Positions 8,965-19,856 of a DNA stretch of 64,000 nt are shown here, piece after piece. The notes beneath the pieces were generated by a model. That model was not told the origin of the DNA and ran no database searches. It worked only from the letters and a program-made list of their open reading frames with translations. The position numbers and the translations under genes were made by a program. How positions within the stretch are numbered: position 1 is the first letter of the stretch; each line of letters opens with the position of its first letter. This stretch comes from Listeria aquatica FSL S10-1188 (GTDB lineage Bacteria > Bacillota > Bacilli > Lactobacillales > Listeriaceae): contig NZ_AOCG01000012.1 of the NCBI RefSeq assembly GCF_000525795.1, forward strand, positions 186,001-250,000. Direction: 5' to 3'.

Positions 8965-11900
8965 ATGGGATTTATTCATTTGCAAGTGGCCAGTGCATTT
9001 GATTTACTATCGAGCACGGCACGAATAAAAGAACTTGTTAAAAGAGCAGACGAATACCATTATTCTGCTCTTTCTATGACTAATAAAACTCGCTTTATGG
9101 CGTGGTTGAATTTTATAAAGAGTGCAAAAATGCTGGCATAAAGCCGGTTATTGGAATGACTGTGGCCGTTGAAGGTGTTATCCATTCGGGAAATGACTAC
9201 GAAGTCATTTTGCTTGCCGAAACGACTTCTGGCTATCAAAACTTGTTAAAAATTTCCAGCGCTATAAAAACACGGAATGAAAAAGAAGTTTTACCACTCA
9301 AATGGTTAAATTCTTATAAAGAAGGGCTTATTATTCTTTCTCCAGGGAAAAACGGGGAAATTGAACAGCTCTTATTAGAGGGAAAAGAAGAATTTGCAGA
9401 TGAAGTCGCTCGTTATTATACCGAGTTAGTGGGTGCCGAGTACTTTTACTTAACCTTACAAAAAGAACATTCTACACTTGCAAAACTGATTCAAAATTTC
9501 GCCGAAACACGTAACTTGCCAATCACTGTCACAAAGGATGTTCGTTATATTTTGCCACGTGACGTACAAGCAAAAGAAGTTCTTGCGGCAATACGAGATA
9601 ATACGACAGTAGACTGGGAATCTCTTGAACTTGTAGGCTCTGCTTATTTTGCAAGCGAAGCAGAAATGGAAGCTCTCTACACCACAGATTTTGAACGAAA
9701 AGCTTTATTTGAGTCTGGAAAAATTGCTGCACGCTGTCAAGTGGAAATCAAAATGAATCAGCATCTTTTGCCACGCTTTCCTCTTCAGGCGGGTGAAAGA
9801 GCAACCGATGCTCTAGCAAAAGTCGCTGTTCAGGGACTAAAAGAGCGAGGGCTTGACGGGCAGTCTGACTATGAGGAACGCTTAAGTTATGAGTTGCGGA
9901 TTATTAATGATATGGGGTTTGCGGACTACTTTTTGATCGTTTGGGATGTGATGAAGTATGCGCGGGAACACGATATCTTAACGGGACCTGGTCGGGGTTC
10001 AGCTGCTGGCTCTCTTGTTTCTTATGTGCTTAAAATTACCGATGTGGATCCTATCCAGTATAATTTACTTTTTGAACGGTTTTTGAATCCTGAACGCGTC
10101 ACCATGCCGGATATCGATTTAGATTTTCCTGATAACAAGCGAGATGAAGTCATTGCTTATGTGGTTAAAAAATATGGCGAACAGCATGTTGCGCAAATCG
10201 GAACTTTTGGAACGCTCGCAGCAAAAGCAGCGATACGAGACACTGCGCGAACATTTGGTTTAAACTCTGTTCAGCTTGCAGAGTGGGCCAAGTTGATTCC
10301 GAATTCCCTTGGCATCACGCTTGAAAAAGCTTTAAAGGAAAATCCGCGATTAGAAAAACATATTCATTTTTCAAAAGAAAATGAGATGATTTGGGAAGTG
10401 GCTTGTTCGATTGAAGGATTGCCACGGCATATCTCGACACATGCCGCCGGAATTGTGATTAGTGATGAAGCCCTTGTTGATCAAGTTCCGCTTCAACAAG
10501 GTAGCCAAGAAGCCTTGCTTACTCAATATGCGATGGGAGATTTAGAAGAAATCGGCTTGTTAAAAATGGACTTTCTTGGGTTGCGAAATTTAAGTCTTCT
10601 TGACCGTGTTCTTCGGTCTGTCAATTACCATCGTAACTTAAACTTGACGTTACAGGATATTCCGCTTAATGATGAGAAGACCTTACAACTTTTTAAACGC
10701 GGGGACACAACAGGCGTTTTCCAATTTGAATCTGATGGAATTAGGCGAGTCCTTCGAAATCTTGTGCCAACTTCTTTTGAAGATATTGTTGCCGTAGATG
10801 CACTCTATCGTCCGGGCCCAATGGAACAAATTGACACATTCATTGCAAGAAAACATGGCAAGGAACAAATCGTTTATCCACACAGAGATTTGAAACCTAT
10901 TTTAGAAGTCACTTATGGTGTCATTGTTTACCAAGAACAAATTATGCAAGTAGCGAGCACCATGGCTGGATTTTCTCTCGGTGAAGCGGATCTTTTAAGA
11001 CGAGCCGTGAGTAAAAAGAAGGCTGATGTGTTAAACGAACAACGAGAGAAATTCGTTTCAGGCGCCCTAAAAAAAGGATATCAAGAAACAAGTGCGAATG
11101 AGGTTTATGATTTAATCGTTCGCTTCGCTAACTACGGATTCAACCGAAGTCATGCGGCTGCTTATTCGAAAATTGCTTTTCAATTAGCTTTTTTAAAAGC
11201 ACATTTTCCCGCCGAGTTTATGGCGGCTTTACTAAGTTCTGTGTTTGGAAATGACGCGAAAATCAGTCAATATGTCACGGAAGCAAAAAAATATGGTATC
11301 AATATGCTTCCGCCAAGCATTAATCAAAGCCATTATTATTTTCAAGTTGAAGGTGCATCTCAAATCCGCTATAGTTTCCGCGTCATTCGCAAGGTGCCAA
11401 ATAAATTTGTTTTAGCACTCATTGAAGAGCGGAAAAAAGCTCCTTTTAAAGACTTTTTTGATTTTTGTGAGCGAATTCCACAAAAAACATTGACACCTGC
11501 CATTTTAGAAGCATTGATTTACGCGGGTTGTTTCGATGAATTTGGAAAAACTCGTGCCACTTTAATCGGCTCCATTCAAGCTGTTTTACAATTTTCTAGT
11601 TTGCTTGGAAACGATGAGCGGGGAATGAACTTATTTACAGCAGATGATGACTTTTTTCAAACGATGAAACCGCGTTATAAAGAAGCGGAAGAGTTTCCAG
11701 AAAAAGAAAAACTTGCACTTGAAAAAGAGTATACTGGGCAGTATGTATCAGCTCATCCTGTGACTCGCTACCAAGAAAAACTAAAAAAAATTAGGTGTTA
11801 CGCCACTCGCAAGTGTTTCAAGTAAGCAGTTTGCTTTGCTGGGTGTTTATGTGCTTTCTACAAAAGTTATTCGTACGAAAAAAGGAGAGAACATGAGCTT

Positions 11901-12298
11901 TTTAACGGTCTCTGATGATAGCGGTGAACTTTCAGCAGTAGCGTTCCCTGAGGCGTATCGAAACTTTAATTTGATTTTGCAAGAAGGGGAACTATTAGCC
12001 TTACAAGTGAAAATTGAAGAACGAAATGGAGAAAAGCAGGCGATTATCAATCAAGCAGAACAGCTCGATAAAATTGAAATTCCTAAGCGTTTATTTATAA
12101 AGGTGGAAAGTGATGAACAAGTTCGGCAATTGAAAATGATTTTGAAAGAATTCAAAGGAAATTCAAGAGTAGTCCTACATTATGCAACAACAAAAAAAAA
12201 CAGTAGAACTCTCAGATTTTTTCTCAATTTCTTTCTCTACAGAACTAGAAGAAAAGCTTGTTAGCTTGCTTGGGACGGAAAATGTTGTCTTTAAGTAA
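8965..12298 (+). CDS. dnaE: DNA polymerase III subunit alpha, DnaE type (three suspected frameshifts)
   Basis: C-family replicative polymerase; in Firmicutes it extends primers before PolC takes over. The ATG at 8965 follows AAGGAG (8951-8956). Three indels break the frame: a missing T near 9094-9096 (TTT where FYGVVEF needs four), an extra A at 11783-11790 and an extra A at 12192-12200. Corrected length is 1110 residues. Visible are the N-terminal PHP domain (FIHLQVASAFDLLSS), the palm-domain GPGRGSAAGSLVSY and PDIDLDFPDNKRDEV with the catalytic aspartates, GTFGTLAAKAAIRD, ARKHG and NYGFNRSHAAAYS, and a C-terminal OB fold (VLSTKVIRTKKGENMSF). No proofreading exonuclease domain is inserted, which separates it from PolC. 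Confidence 0.95.
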
Positions 12299-12333
12299 AT
12301 TTTTTTCATTTCCTAAAAGAAGTAAAAGTATGG

Positions 12334-12397
12334 TATAGTTTAGAATGGACAAGAGACTTGCGGTGATGAATAGCTGTTTTCAGCTGACTATTGCCGC
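12334..12397 (+). promoter_or_regulatory. accDA promoter and leader hairpin
   Basis: An extended -10 TGGTATAGT (12331-12339) precedes a long hairpin at 12360-12397. GCGGTGATGAATAGCTG pairs with CAGCTGACTATTGCCGC around a TTTT loop, mostly by Watson-Crick and G-U pairs with a 2-base internal mismatch. No T tract follows, so it is not a classical terminator. The leader runs about 165 bases to the TTG start of accD. Confidence 0.45.
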
Positions 12398-12506
12398 AAT
12401 TCGTTTTTTGGCTTTTATGGTGTGAAAGAAGGACTTTTAATTTATTTTATTCATTTTATTACCGCCATAAATCTGATTTAGAAAGCGTAGTAGGGAGGTT
12501 TCATCT

Positions 12507-13397
12507 TTGTTAGGCGATTTATTTACTAAACCAAAGAAGAAAAAATATGCAGCGATCCCAGCAGAAGGGACCAAACATGATGTTCCAGAAGGGATTATGA
12601 CAAAATGCCCAAAATGCAAAAAGATCATGTATACAAAGGAACTTGAGAAAAATTTGATGGTGTGTAGCCATTGTGGTTTTCATCATCCGATTGGTGCCCA
12701 AAAGCGGCTTAGCTACTTAGTAGATGAAGGTTCTTTTAGCGAACTGGATGCTTGGCTTAAACCTGCTAATCCACTAGGCTTTGAAGACTATATGGAGCGA
12801 GTGGAAAAAGATCAAGAAAAAACAGGTCTAAAGGATGCTATTCTAACTGGAACCGCAGCTATTGAAGGGGAAAAACTTGTCATTGCTATCATGGATTCGC
12901 GTTTTCGGATGGCAAGCATGGGAAGTGTTGTTGGTGAAAAAATTCTCCGTGCAGTTGAAAAAGCAGCTGAGTTAAATCTTCCTTTTGTTATTTTCACAGC
13001 TTCTGGAGGGGCGAGAATGCAGGAAGGAATGCTTTCCCTTATGCAAATGGCGAAAACTTCTGCTGCCTTTAAACGCTTCAGTAATCACGGAGGTCTTGCG
13101 ATTACTGTGATGACCCATCCAACGACTGGTGGCGTTTCGGCTAGCTTTGCTTCTCTTGGTGATTTTAATTTTGCTGAACCAGGGGCTTTAATTGGCTTTG
13201 CTGGCCGACGTGTTATTGAGCAAACAGTTCGCGAAGAGTTACCAAAAGATTTTCAGACCTCAGAATTTTTATTAAAACACGGCCAGCTTGATGCGGTTAT
13301 TTCGCGCTTAGAACTGAAAGAAAAGTTGCGCTTTGTGTTATCATTTCACCACAGAGAACCTGAAGAAGATGAGGAGGGAACTTCCGTTGGCGAATGA
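12507..13397 (+). CDS. accD: acetyl-CoA carboxylase carboxyltransferase subunit beta
   Basis: With AccA it moves the carboxyl group from carboxybiotin to acetyl-CoA, giving malonyl-CoA, the first committed step of fatty acid synthesis. The 296-residue protein has the N-terminal zinc ribbon [16 protein letters not shown] with a second CSHC pair at about residues 54-57, and the crotonase-like core with [20 protein letters not shown] and [14 protein letters not shown]. The start is TTG at 12507, with GGGAGG at 12493-12498. It overlaps accA by 11 bases, suggesting translational coupling for equal subunit amounts. Confidence 0.96.
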   Translation: MLGDLFTKPKKKKYAAIPAEGTKHDVPEGIMTKCPKCKKIMYTKELEKNLMVCSHCGFHHPIGAQKRLSYLVDEGSFSELDAWLKPANPLGFEDYMERVEKDQEKTGLKDAILTGTAAIEGEKLVIAIMDSRFRMASMGSVVGEKILRAVEKAAELNLPFVIFTASGGARMQEGMLSLMQMAKTSAAFKRFSNHGGLAITVMTHPTTGGVSASFASLGDFNFAEPGALIGFAGRRVIEQTVREELPKDFQTSEFLLKHGQLDAVISRLELKEKLRFVLSFHHREPEEDEEGTSVGE

Positions 13398-14340
13398 AAT
13401 GGATTTTGAAAAACCAGTTTTAGAACTTCGAACGAAAATTGCGGATCTGAAAGAATATAATGCCAAGTCGGAAGTCGATCTCTCAAAAGAAATCGAAAAG
13501 CTTGAACAACGACTTGAAAAATTAGAAGTGGAAATTTATGGGAATATGACAGCTTGGGATAAGTTTCAAGTGGCACGACATCCAGAAAGGCCCACAACGC
13601 TCGATTATATTCCGCTTCTATTTGAAGACTTTATGGAACTCCATGGCGATCGTTATTTTGGGGATGATGCTGCTATTGTTGGTGGCATTGCTAAATACAA
13701 AGGGATTCCTGTAACAGTTATCGGGCATCAGCGCGGGAAAGATACAAAAGATAATTTACACCGCAATTTTGGCATGCCTCATCCAGAAGGTTTTCGAAAA
13801 GCTTTGCGCTTGATGAAACAAGCTGATAAGTTTAGACGGCCAATTATTTGTTTGATTGATACAAAAGGAGCCTATCCGGGACGTGCTGCTGAAGAACGAG
13901 GTCAAAGTGAAGCAATTGCTAGGAATTTATATGAAATGAGCGATATGAAAGTACCTATCATTTCGATTGTAATTGGTGAAGGTGGAAGTGGTGGGGCACT
14001 TGCACTTGGAGCGGGTAATCAAATTTTTATGCTTGAAAATGCTGTTTTCTCTGTTATTACACCTGAAGGAGCGGCAGCGATTTTGTGGAAAGATGCAAGT
14101 CTCGCTCAAAAAGCAGCCGAATCAATGCGTATTGCCGCAAATGATCTCTATGAACTTGAAATTATTGATGGGATTATCCCGGAAATCAGAGGCGGGGCGC
14201 ACAATGATTTGAAAAAGCAAGCTGAACTAATTGATCAAACGCTTTCGAAGTCGTTGCACACACTTATGGCATTCACAGAAGAGCAACTTGTTGAACAGCG
14301 GTATAATAAATTTAAAAAAATCGGGGTTTATGAAGCCTAA
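13387..14340 (+). CDS. accA: acetyl-CoA carboxylase carboxyltransferase subunit alpha
   Basis: Partner of AccD. The protein starts at TTG 13387 (sequence [15 protein letters not shown]), 9 bases after GAGGAGG, inside the end of accD; a longer in-frame ATG exists but reads through accD codons. The 317-residue protein has an N-terminal coiled coil ([17 protein letters not shown]) and a C-terminal core with [35 protein letters not shown] and the oxyanion-hole motif [14 protein letters not shown]. It ends at a strong terminator. Confidence 0.96.
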   Translation: MANEMDFEKPVLELRTKIADLKEYNAKSEVDLSKEIEKLEQRLEKLEVEIYGNMTAWDKFQVARHPERPTTLDYIPLLFEDFMELHGDRYFGDDAAIVGGIAKYKGIPVTVIGHQRGKDTKDNLHRNFGMPHPEGFRKALRLMKQADKFRRPIICLIDTKGAYPGRAAEERGQSEAIARNLYEMSDMKVPIISIVIGEGGSGGALALGAGNQIFMLENAVFSVITPEGAAAILWKDASLAQKAAESMRIAANDLYELEIIDGIIPEIRGGAHNDLKKQAELIDQTLSKSLHTLMAFTEEQLVEQRYNKFKKIGVYEA

Positions 14341-14343
14341 AGA

Positions 14344-14392
14344 GAAGCGTATTGACAGGGTCAATACGCTTCTTCTGTATATTTTTTTACAT
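14344..14392 (+). terminator. accDA terminator
   Basis: The 13-bp perfect stem GAAGCGTATTGAC / GTCAATACGCTTC has a loop of about 3 bases and a T-rich tail. Confidence 0.9.
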
Positions 14393-14542
14393 CAATTCTT
14401 TATTAAGAACTTTTTTCACAAAATAAATTTGTATAGACCAAACTCCTCGTTTCTTGCATTATAAAAGCTTTTTTTAAAAGTACCAATTTAAAAAATGGAG
14501 GATTTATCCTTAGAAAAGCTTTGAAAAATGCGCTCCTGAGAC

Positions 14543-14571
14543 TTTTCATTTCGAGTGAATTAGGGTAGAAT
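14543..14571 (+). promoter_or_regulatory. candidate pfkA promoter
   Basis: TTTTCA, 17 bases, TAGAAT, 47 bases before the pfkA ATG. The remainder of the 14.39-14.54 kb gap shows no further structure I can support. Confidence 0.5.
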
Positions 14572-14600
14572 AGTACCGTGTGATGGAAAAATAATCATAG

Positions 14601-15578
<978 letters not shown>

Positions 15579-15585
15579 GAGGGAG

Positions 15586-15614
15586 GGTCACTAAAGCAGT
15601 TTAGTGACCTTTTT
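15586..15614 (+). terminator. pfkA terminator
   Basis: GGTCACTAAA / TTTAGTGACC stem with GCAG loop and T tract, 8 bases after the stop. Confidence 0.9.
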
Positions 15615-15700
15615 CAAGTGTAATTTTGAAAATAATTTTTGAAAACAAGAATCATTCTTATTTAGAAAAGAATAAGTTTGATTGTTTTTTCACAAACAAC

Positions 15701-15729
15701 TTGTTTCATAAAGCTGTTACTGGTAAAAT
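15701..15729 (+). promoter_or_regulatory. candidate pyk promoter
   Basis: TTGTTT, 17 bases, TAAAAT with an extended TGG in front of the -10. A second -10-like TATAAT lies at 15744-15749. Confidence 0.5.
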
Positions 15730-15787
15730 GTAATAGATGTGTTTATAATGTGTATATGAATAGGTAGTTCTAGGAGGAGTAGTGAAG

Positions 15788-17547
15788 ATGAAAAAAAACG
15801 AAAATTATTTGTACCATTGGACCTGCTAGTGAATCCGTTGATACGCTAGTAAAACTAATTGAATCGGGTATGAACGTAGCTCGACTTAATTTTTCCCATG
15901 GTGATTATGAAGAACATGGTGCGCGAATCAAAAATATTCGCGAAGCAGCAAAAATTACTGGGACTCCAGTAGCTCTTTTGCTCGATACAAAAGGTCCAGA
16001 AATTCGCACAAACGATATGGCAGGCGGAAAAGTAGAGTTTGCTGAAGGTGATATCGTTCGCATTGCAATGACACCTGTTGAAGGAACAAAAGAAAAGTTC
16101 TCAGTTACTTACGCAGAACTTTTTGATGATGTAGAAGTTGGTTCAAGTATCTTGCTTGACGATGGTCTTATCGGACTTGAAGTTACTGAAAAAGATAATG
16201 CCAACCGTGAACTCGTAACAAAAGTTCTTAACCCTGGTGTTTTGAAAAACAAAAAAGGCGTAAACGTGCCAAACGTTTCTATTAATCTTCCTGGAATCAC
16301 TGAAAAAGATGCAAACGATATTCGTTTTGGTTTAGAACAAGGAATCGATTTCATTGCAGCTTCATTCGTACGTCGTGCGTCTGATGTTCTTGAAATCACA
16401 AAAATCTTGGAAGACCATGATGCTACACATGTTCAAATCATTCCTAAAATTGAAAACCAAGAAGGTGTCGATAATATTGACGAAATTCTTCAGGTTTCTC
16501 AAGGATTGATGGTTGCTCGTGGTGACCTTGGTGTGGAAATTCCAGCTGAGGAAGTTCCGATTGTTCAAAAAGAACTTATCAGAAAATGTAACAAGTTAGG
16601 AAAACCAGTTGTAACAGCAACACAAATGCTTGATTCGATGCAACGCAATCCGCGTCCAACTCGTGCTGAAGCATCTGACGTTGCGAATGCTATTTTCGAT
16701 GGAACAGATGCAATTATGCTTTCTGGTGAAACTGCAGCTGGGGATTATCCAGTTGAAGCCGTTCAAATGATGGCGAAAATTGCTCTTCGCACAGAAGAAG
16801 CCTTGATTACGCAAGATAAGTTTGCGCTTAAAATGCATCAAAATACTGATATGACGGAAGCAATTGGCCAAGCGGTTGGTCATACTGCTCGTAATTTAGA
16901 CGTTCAAACAATCGTTGCCGCTACTCAAAGTGGTCACACTGCGCGTATGATCTCTAAATATCGTCCGAAATCGCATATCCTTGCGGTTACTTTCAACGAA
17001 CATGTTTGTCGTTCGCTTGCTCTTTCTTGGGGTGTTTATGCTCGTTTAGCAGATCCTGTTCAAAATACAGATGATATGTTTGATCTAGCAGTAAAAGAAT
17101 CACTTGATTCTGGACTTGCTCAACAAGGAGATTTAATTATCATCACTGCTGGAGTTCCAGTTACCGAAAGTGGAACAACGAATTTGATGAAAATCCAACT
17201 AATTGGTGAAAAAGTAGTCAAAGGTCAAGGCGTCGGTCGTGAATCTGTAAGTGGAAAAGCGATTGTTGCAAAGACAAATAAAGAAGCACTTGAAAAAGCA
17301 GAACAAGGTGGCATTCTTGTTGTTAAAACAACGGATAAAGAAATCATGCCTGCATTCGAAAAAAAGTGCCGCAGTTGTTGTTGAAGAAGGTGGCTTAACA
17401 AGCCATGCAGCGGTTGTTGGAATTAACTTAGGTATTCCAGTTGTTGTAGGTGCAAAAGACGCTACAACTCTTATCAACCATGGTGAAATCATCACAGTTG
17501 ATTCTCGTCAAGGTGCTGTTTATAACGGAAAAACGGCTACTCATTAA
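15788..17547 (+). CDS. pyk: pyruvate kinase with C-terminal PEP-utiliser domain (two suspected frameshifts)
   Basis: Transfers phosphate from phosphoenolpyruvate to ADP. The ATG at 15788 sits downstream of AGGAGG (15772-15777). An extra A in 15791-15798 and another in 17359-17365 break the frame; corrected length is 585 residues, the long Bacillus-type form. Visible are [23 protein letters not shown] (K-binding and substrate), [22 protein letters not shown] and [10 protein letters not shown]. The extra C-terminal domain ends in [11 protein letters not shown] with the conserved histidine of the PEP-utilising mobile domain, which in this family is not needed for kinase activity. It terminates at 17558-17602. 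Confidence 0.95.
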
Positions 17548-17557
17548 ACTAAAGGCT

Positions 17558-17602
17558 AGACCCATTAAGTGCGGGATTCGTACTTAATGGGTCTTTTTTT
17601 TC
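17558..17602 (+). terminator. pyk terminator
   Basis: AGACCCATTAAGT / ACTTAATGGGTCT stem (13 bp) followed by eight or more T. Confidence 0.92.
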
Positions 17603-17670
17603 GTTATGTTTTTTTATTCTCTGTAAATGCGTTATAATAAAGGGATAGAAGACAAACAGGAGTTGATATT

Positions 17671-18049
17671 TTGAAAAATATGTTTGCTTACTGGGCAATT
17701 TATGGGCTCGTTGAATTAATCATTTATGTGTGGTTATTCCAGTGGATCGGATTTTGGCCACTTCTTCTGATTCAAATTTTTTCTACTGCAATGGGCGTTT
17801 ATATGTTTAAAAAAAGTGGGCGGAACACTTTTAAGAAATATTTTGGACGGGCGAACGGTTGCGCCGTACTTGCTCGATACCATTTGTTTTTTCTTTTCCG
17901 CACTATTCTTTACAATACCGGGAGTTTTAACCACTTTAATCGGATTACTTCTGTTTATTCCGTTTGTTAGGCGACTTATTAAACCCAAACTCACAAAATG
18001 GTTTGCCAAACAAAATAAGCAGTCAGACCACTATTATTTCGATATGTGA
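17671..18049 (+). CDS. fxsA: FxsA family membrane protein (one suspected frameshift)
   Basis: A 125-residue integral membrane protein after removing one A from the 7-A run at 17809-17815. Three to four hydrophobic segments are visible (WAIYGLVELIIYVWLFQWI; FWPLLLIQIFSTAMGVYMF; a C-terminal pair around CFFFSALFFTIPGVLTTL), followed by a basic tail. The TTG start at 17671 has CAGGAG upstream at 17657-17662. FxsA of E. coli, when overproduced, relieves phage T7 exclusion by the F plasmid; the normal cellular role is unknown. This position after pyk is the usual one in Bacillus and Listeria. Confidence 0.85.
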
Positions 18050-18078
18050 CAAGCGGGCTTAGCTAGCTCGCTTGTTTC
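18049..18078 (+). terminator. possible fxsA terminator
   Basis: ACAAGCG / CGCTTGT outer stem with the AGCTAGCT palindrome inside its loop. The downstream T tract is short, so efficiency is uncertain. Confidence 0.5.
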
Positions 18079-18157
18079 TCCAATCTTAGTATTCGTTTTA
18101 CTTATAAAGTTTCAGAAACGTAATAGGTTTATTTTATGCTAAATAGAAATTTTATGC

Positions 18158-18163
18158 TATAAT
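18158..18163 (+). promoter_or_regulatory. extended -10 promoter element upstream of the DUF441 gene
   Basis: TGC-TATAAT. The 10-base sequence ATTTTATGCT occurs twice (18131-18140 and 18149-18158) with the second copy running into the -10. No good -35 is visible. Confidence 0.4.
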
Positions 18164-18210
18164 ATTTTTTATCTTATGGAAATTCCTTAAGGTAGCGAAA
18201 GGTGTTCATT

Positions 18211-18680
18211 ATGTTTACAGAAAGCATGTTTATTTTTACTACTTTTTTTTAGCGCTTGGAATCGTGGCTAAGAATAATTCATTGATCATTGCTGTTGCAG
18301 TTGTGATTGTTCTCAAACTTTTTGCTGGGAACACAAAAATTATAGAAGTGATTCAATCAAAAGGCATTAACTGGGGAGTTACAATCATTACAATCGCTAT
18401 TTTGATTCCAATTGCAACGGGCCAAATCGGCTTTAAAGATTTATTTGATTCGTTTAAATCCCTCTCAGGTTGGGTAGGTTTAAGTGCAGGGATTCTAGTT
18501 TCGATATTATCAAGAAAAGGGGTCGGCTATATGTCGCAAGACCCTCAAATCACAGTTTCACTTGTATTCGGGACCATTCTTGCAGTAGCACTTTTCCGAG
18601 GAATTGCTGCAGGTCCTGTAATTGCTTCTGGTATTGCTTATATTGCGATGCAAACGATCACGTTTTTCACCACCAAGTAA
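18211..18680 (+). CDS. ytwI: DUF441 family integral membrane protein, YtwI type (one suspected frameshift)
   Basis: A 156-residue protein if one T is restored to the 8-T run at 18243-18250. The ATG at 18211 follows AAAGGTG (18198-18204), and the open frame resumes at 18264 with the same hydrophobic character. Four membrane segments are visible, including LIIAVAVVIVLKLF, WGVTIITIAILIPIA, WVGLSAGILVSILS and VSLVFGTILAVALF. DUF441 proteins are small polytopic proteins of unknown function. It lies 33 bases upstream of citZ and likely shares its transcript. Confidence 0.82.
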
Positions 18681-18713
18681 GAAGGGAAATAACGTTTATG
18701 AAGGAGGATTTAG

Positions 18714-19839
18714 ATGACACTTTCTAAGGGACTTGAAAATGTATATGTAGCAGAGACTTCTATCAGCTCCATTGTTGACGATACTTTAAAGTATGTCGGA
18801 TATGGTATTGATGATTTAGTTAAAAATAATGTCAGCTTTGAAGAAGTTATTTATTTACTTTGGCATCTTAGACTGCCAAACAAGGATGAATTAGCAAATT
18901 TTCAGCTTGAAATTAAAGAACATATGGCTGTATCGGAAACAATCATCACTAGTCTTAGAATGCAACATCATCAGAAACTACATCCGATGAGTGTACTGCG
19001 GACAACTGTTTCAATGCTTGGTGTATTTGATACCGAATCCGAGCTAGATGACGGAGAATCTATTTACAAAAAAGGGTTACGTCTACAAGCTAAAATGCCG
19101 ACAATCGTAGCTGCTTTTTCAAGAATTCGCCGTGGACTAGATCCTATTCCACCCCGTGATGATCTCGGCGTGGCTGCTAACTTTTTGTACATGTTGACTG
19201 GCGAAGAAGCTGATCCTCTTTCCGTTGAGGCGATGAACAAAGCACTTGTCTTGCATGCTGATCATGAATTTAACGCTTCTACCTTTACAGCTCGTGTTTG
19301 CGTGGCAACTCTTTCCGATGTGTATTCAGGAGTAACCGCAGCAATTGGCGCCTTAAAGGGACCGCTACATGGCGGAGCTAACGAACGTGTTTTTGATATG
19401 CTCGAAGAAATAGATCGTGCTTCAAGCAACGTAAAAGACTACATACAATATAAAATTGACCAAAAACAAAAAATTATGGGCTTTGGCCACCGTGTTTATC
19501 AAAATGGAGATCCACGTGCCAAACATTTAAAAGCTATGTCACACCTTTTGACAAAGGAAACAGAAGAAGCGAAGTGGTATACGCTTTCTTGCCAAATAGA
19601 AGAGTCTGTTTGGGAGCTTAAACATCTGCGACCAAATGTTGATTTTTATTCTGCATCCGTTTACCATGCGCTTGGCATTGATGTTGATTTGTTTACACTC
19701 GTTTTTTTCTGTAAGCCGTGTTTCTGGATGGCTCGCGCATATTTTTGAACAGTATCGTGATAACCGCTTAATTCGCCCTCGAGCGATTTATGTAGGTCCT
19801 GAAGATCGTAAGTTTTTACCTATTGAAGAACGGATATAA
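18714..19839 (+). CDS. citZ: citrate synthase (one suspected frameshift)
   Basis: Condenses oxaloacetate and acetyl-CoA to citrate. An extra T in the 7-T run at 19702-19708 splits the last quarter; corrected length is 374 residues, typical of the short Gram-positive (type II-like) enzyme. Visible catalytic surroundings are HADHEFNASTFTARV, GPLHGGANERVFDML, GFGHRVYQNGDPRAK and, near the end, FYSASVYHALGIDVDLFT with the catalytic Asp. RBS AAGGAGG precedes the ATG. It forms an operon with icd (17-base gap), and no malate dehydrogenase gene follows, in line with the incomplete TCA cycle known for Listeria. Citrate here feeds 2-oxoglutarate and glutamate synthesis. Confidence 0.95.
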
Positions 19840-19856
19840 GGAGGAATTTCTAACGT

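Noticed and set aside
9102..11825. Treating dnaE as a truncated 907-residue polymerase plus a separate OB-fold protein at 11836-12264
   Set aside because: The PHP start at 8965 and the OB-fold end join in frame once single-base run errors are corrected, so one 1110-residue gene is the better model.
14396..14540. Possible small gene or RNA between accA and pfkA
   Set aside because: Frames here lack an RBS and coding character, and no stable hairpin beyond the accA terminator was found.
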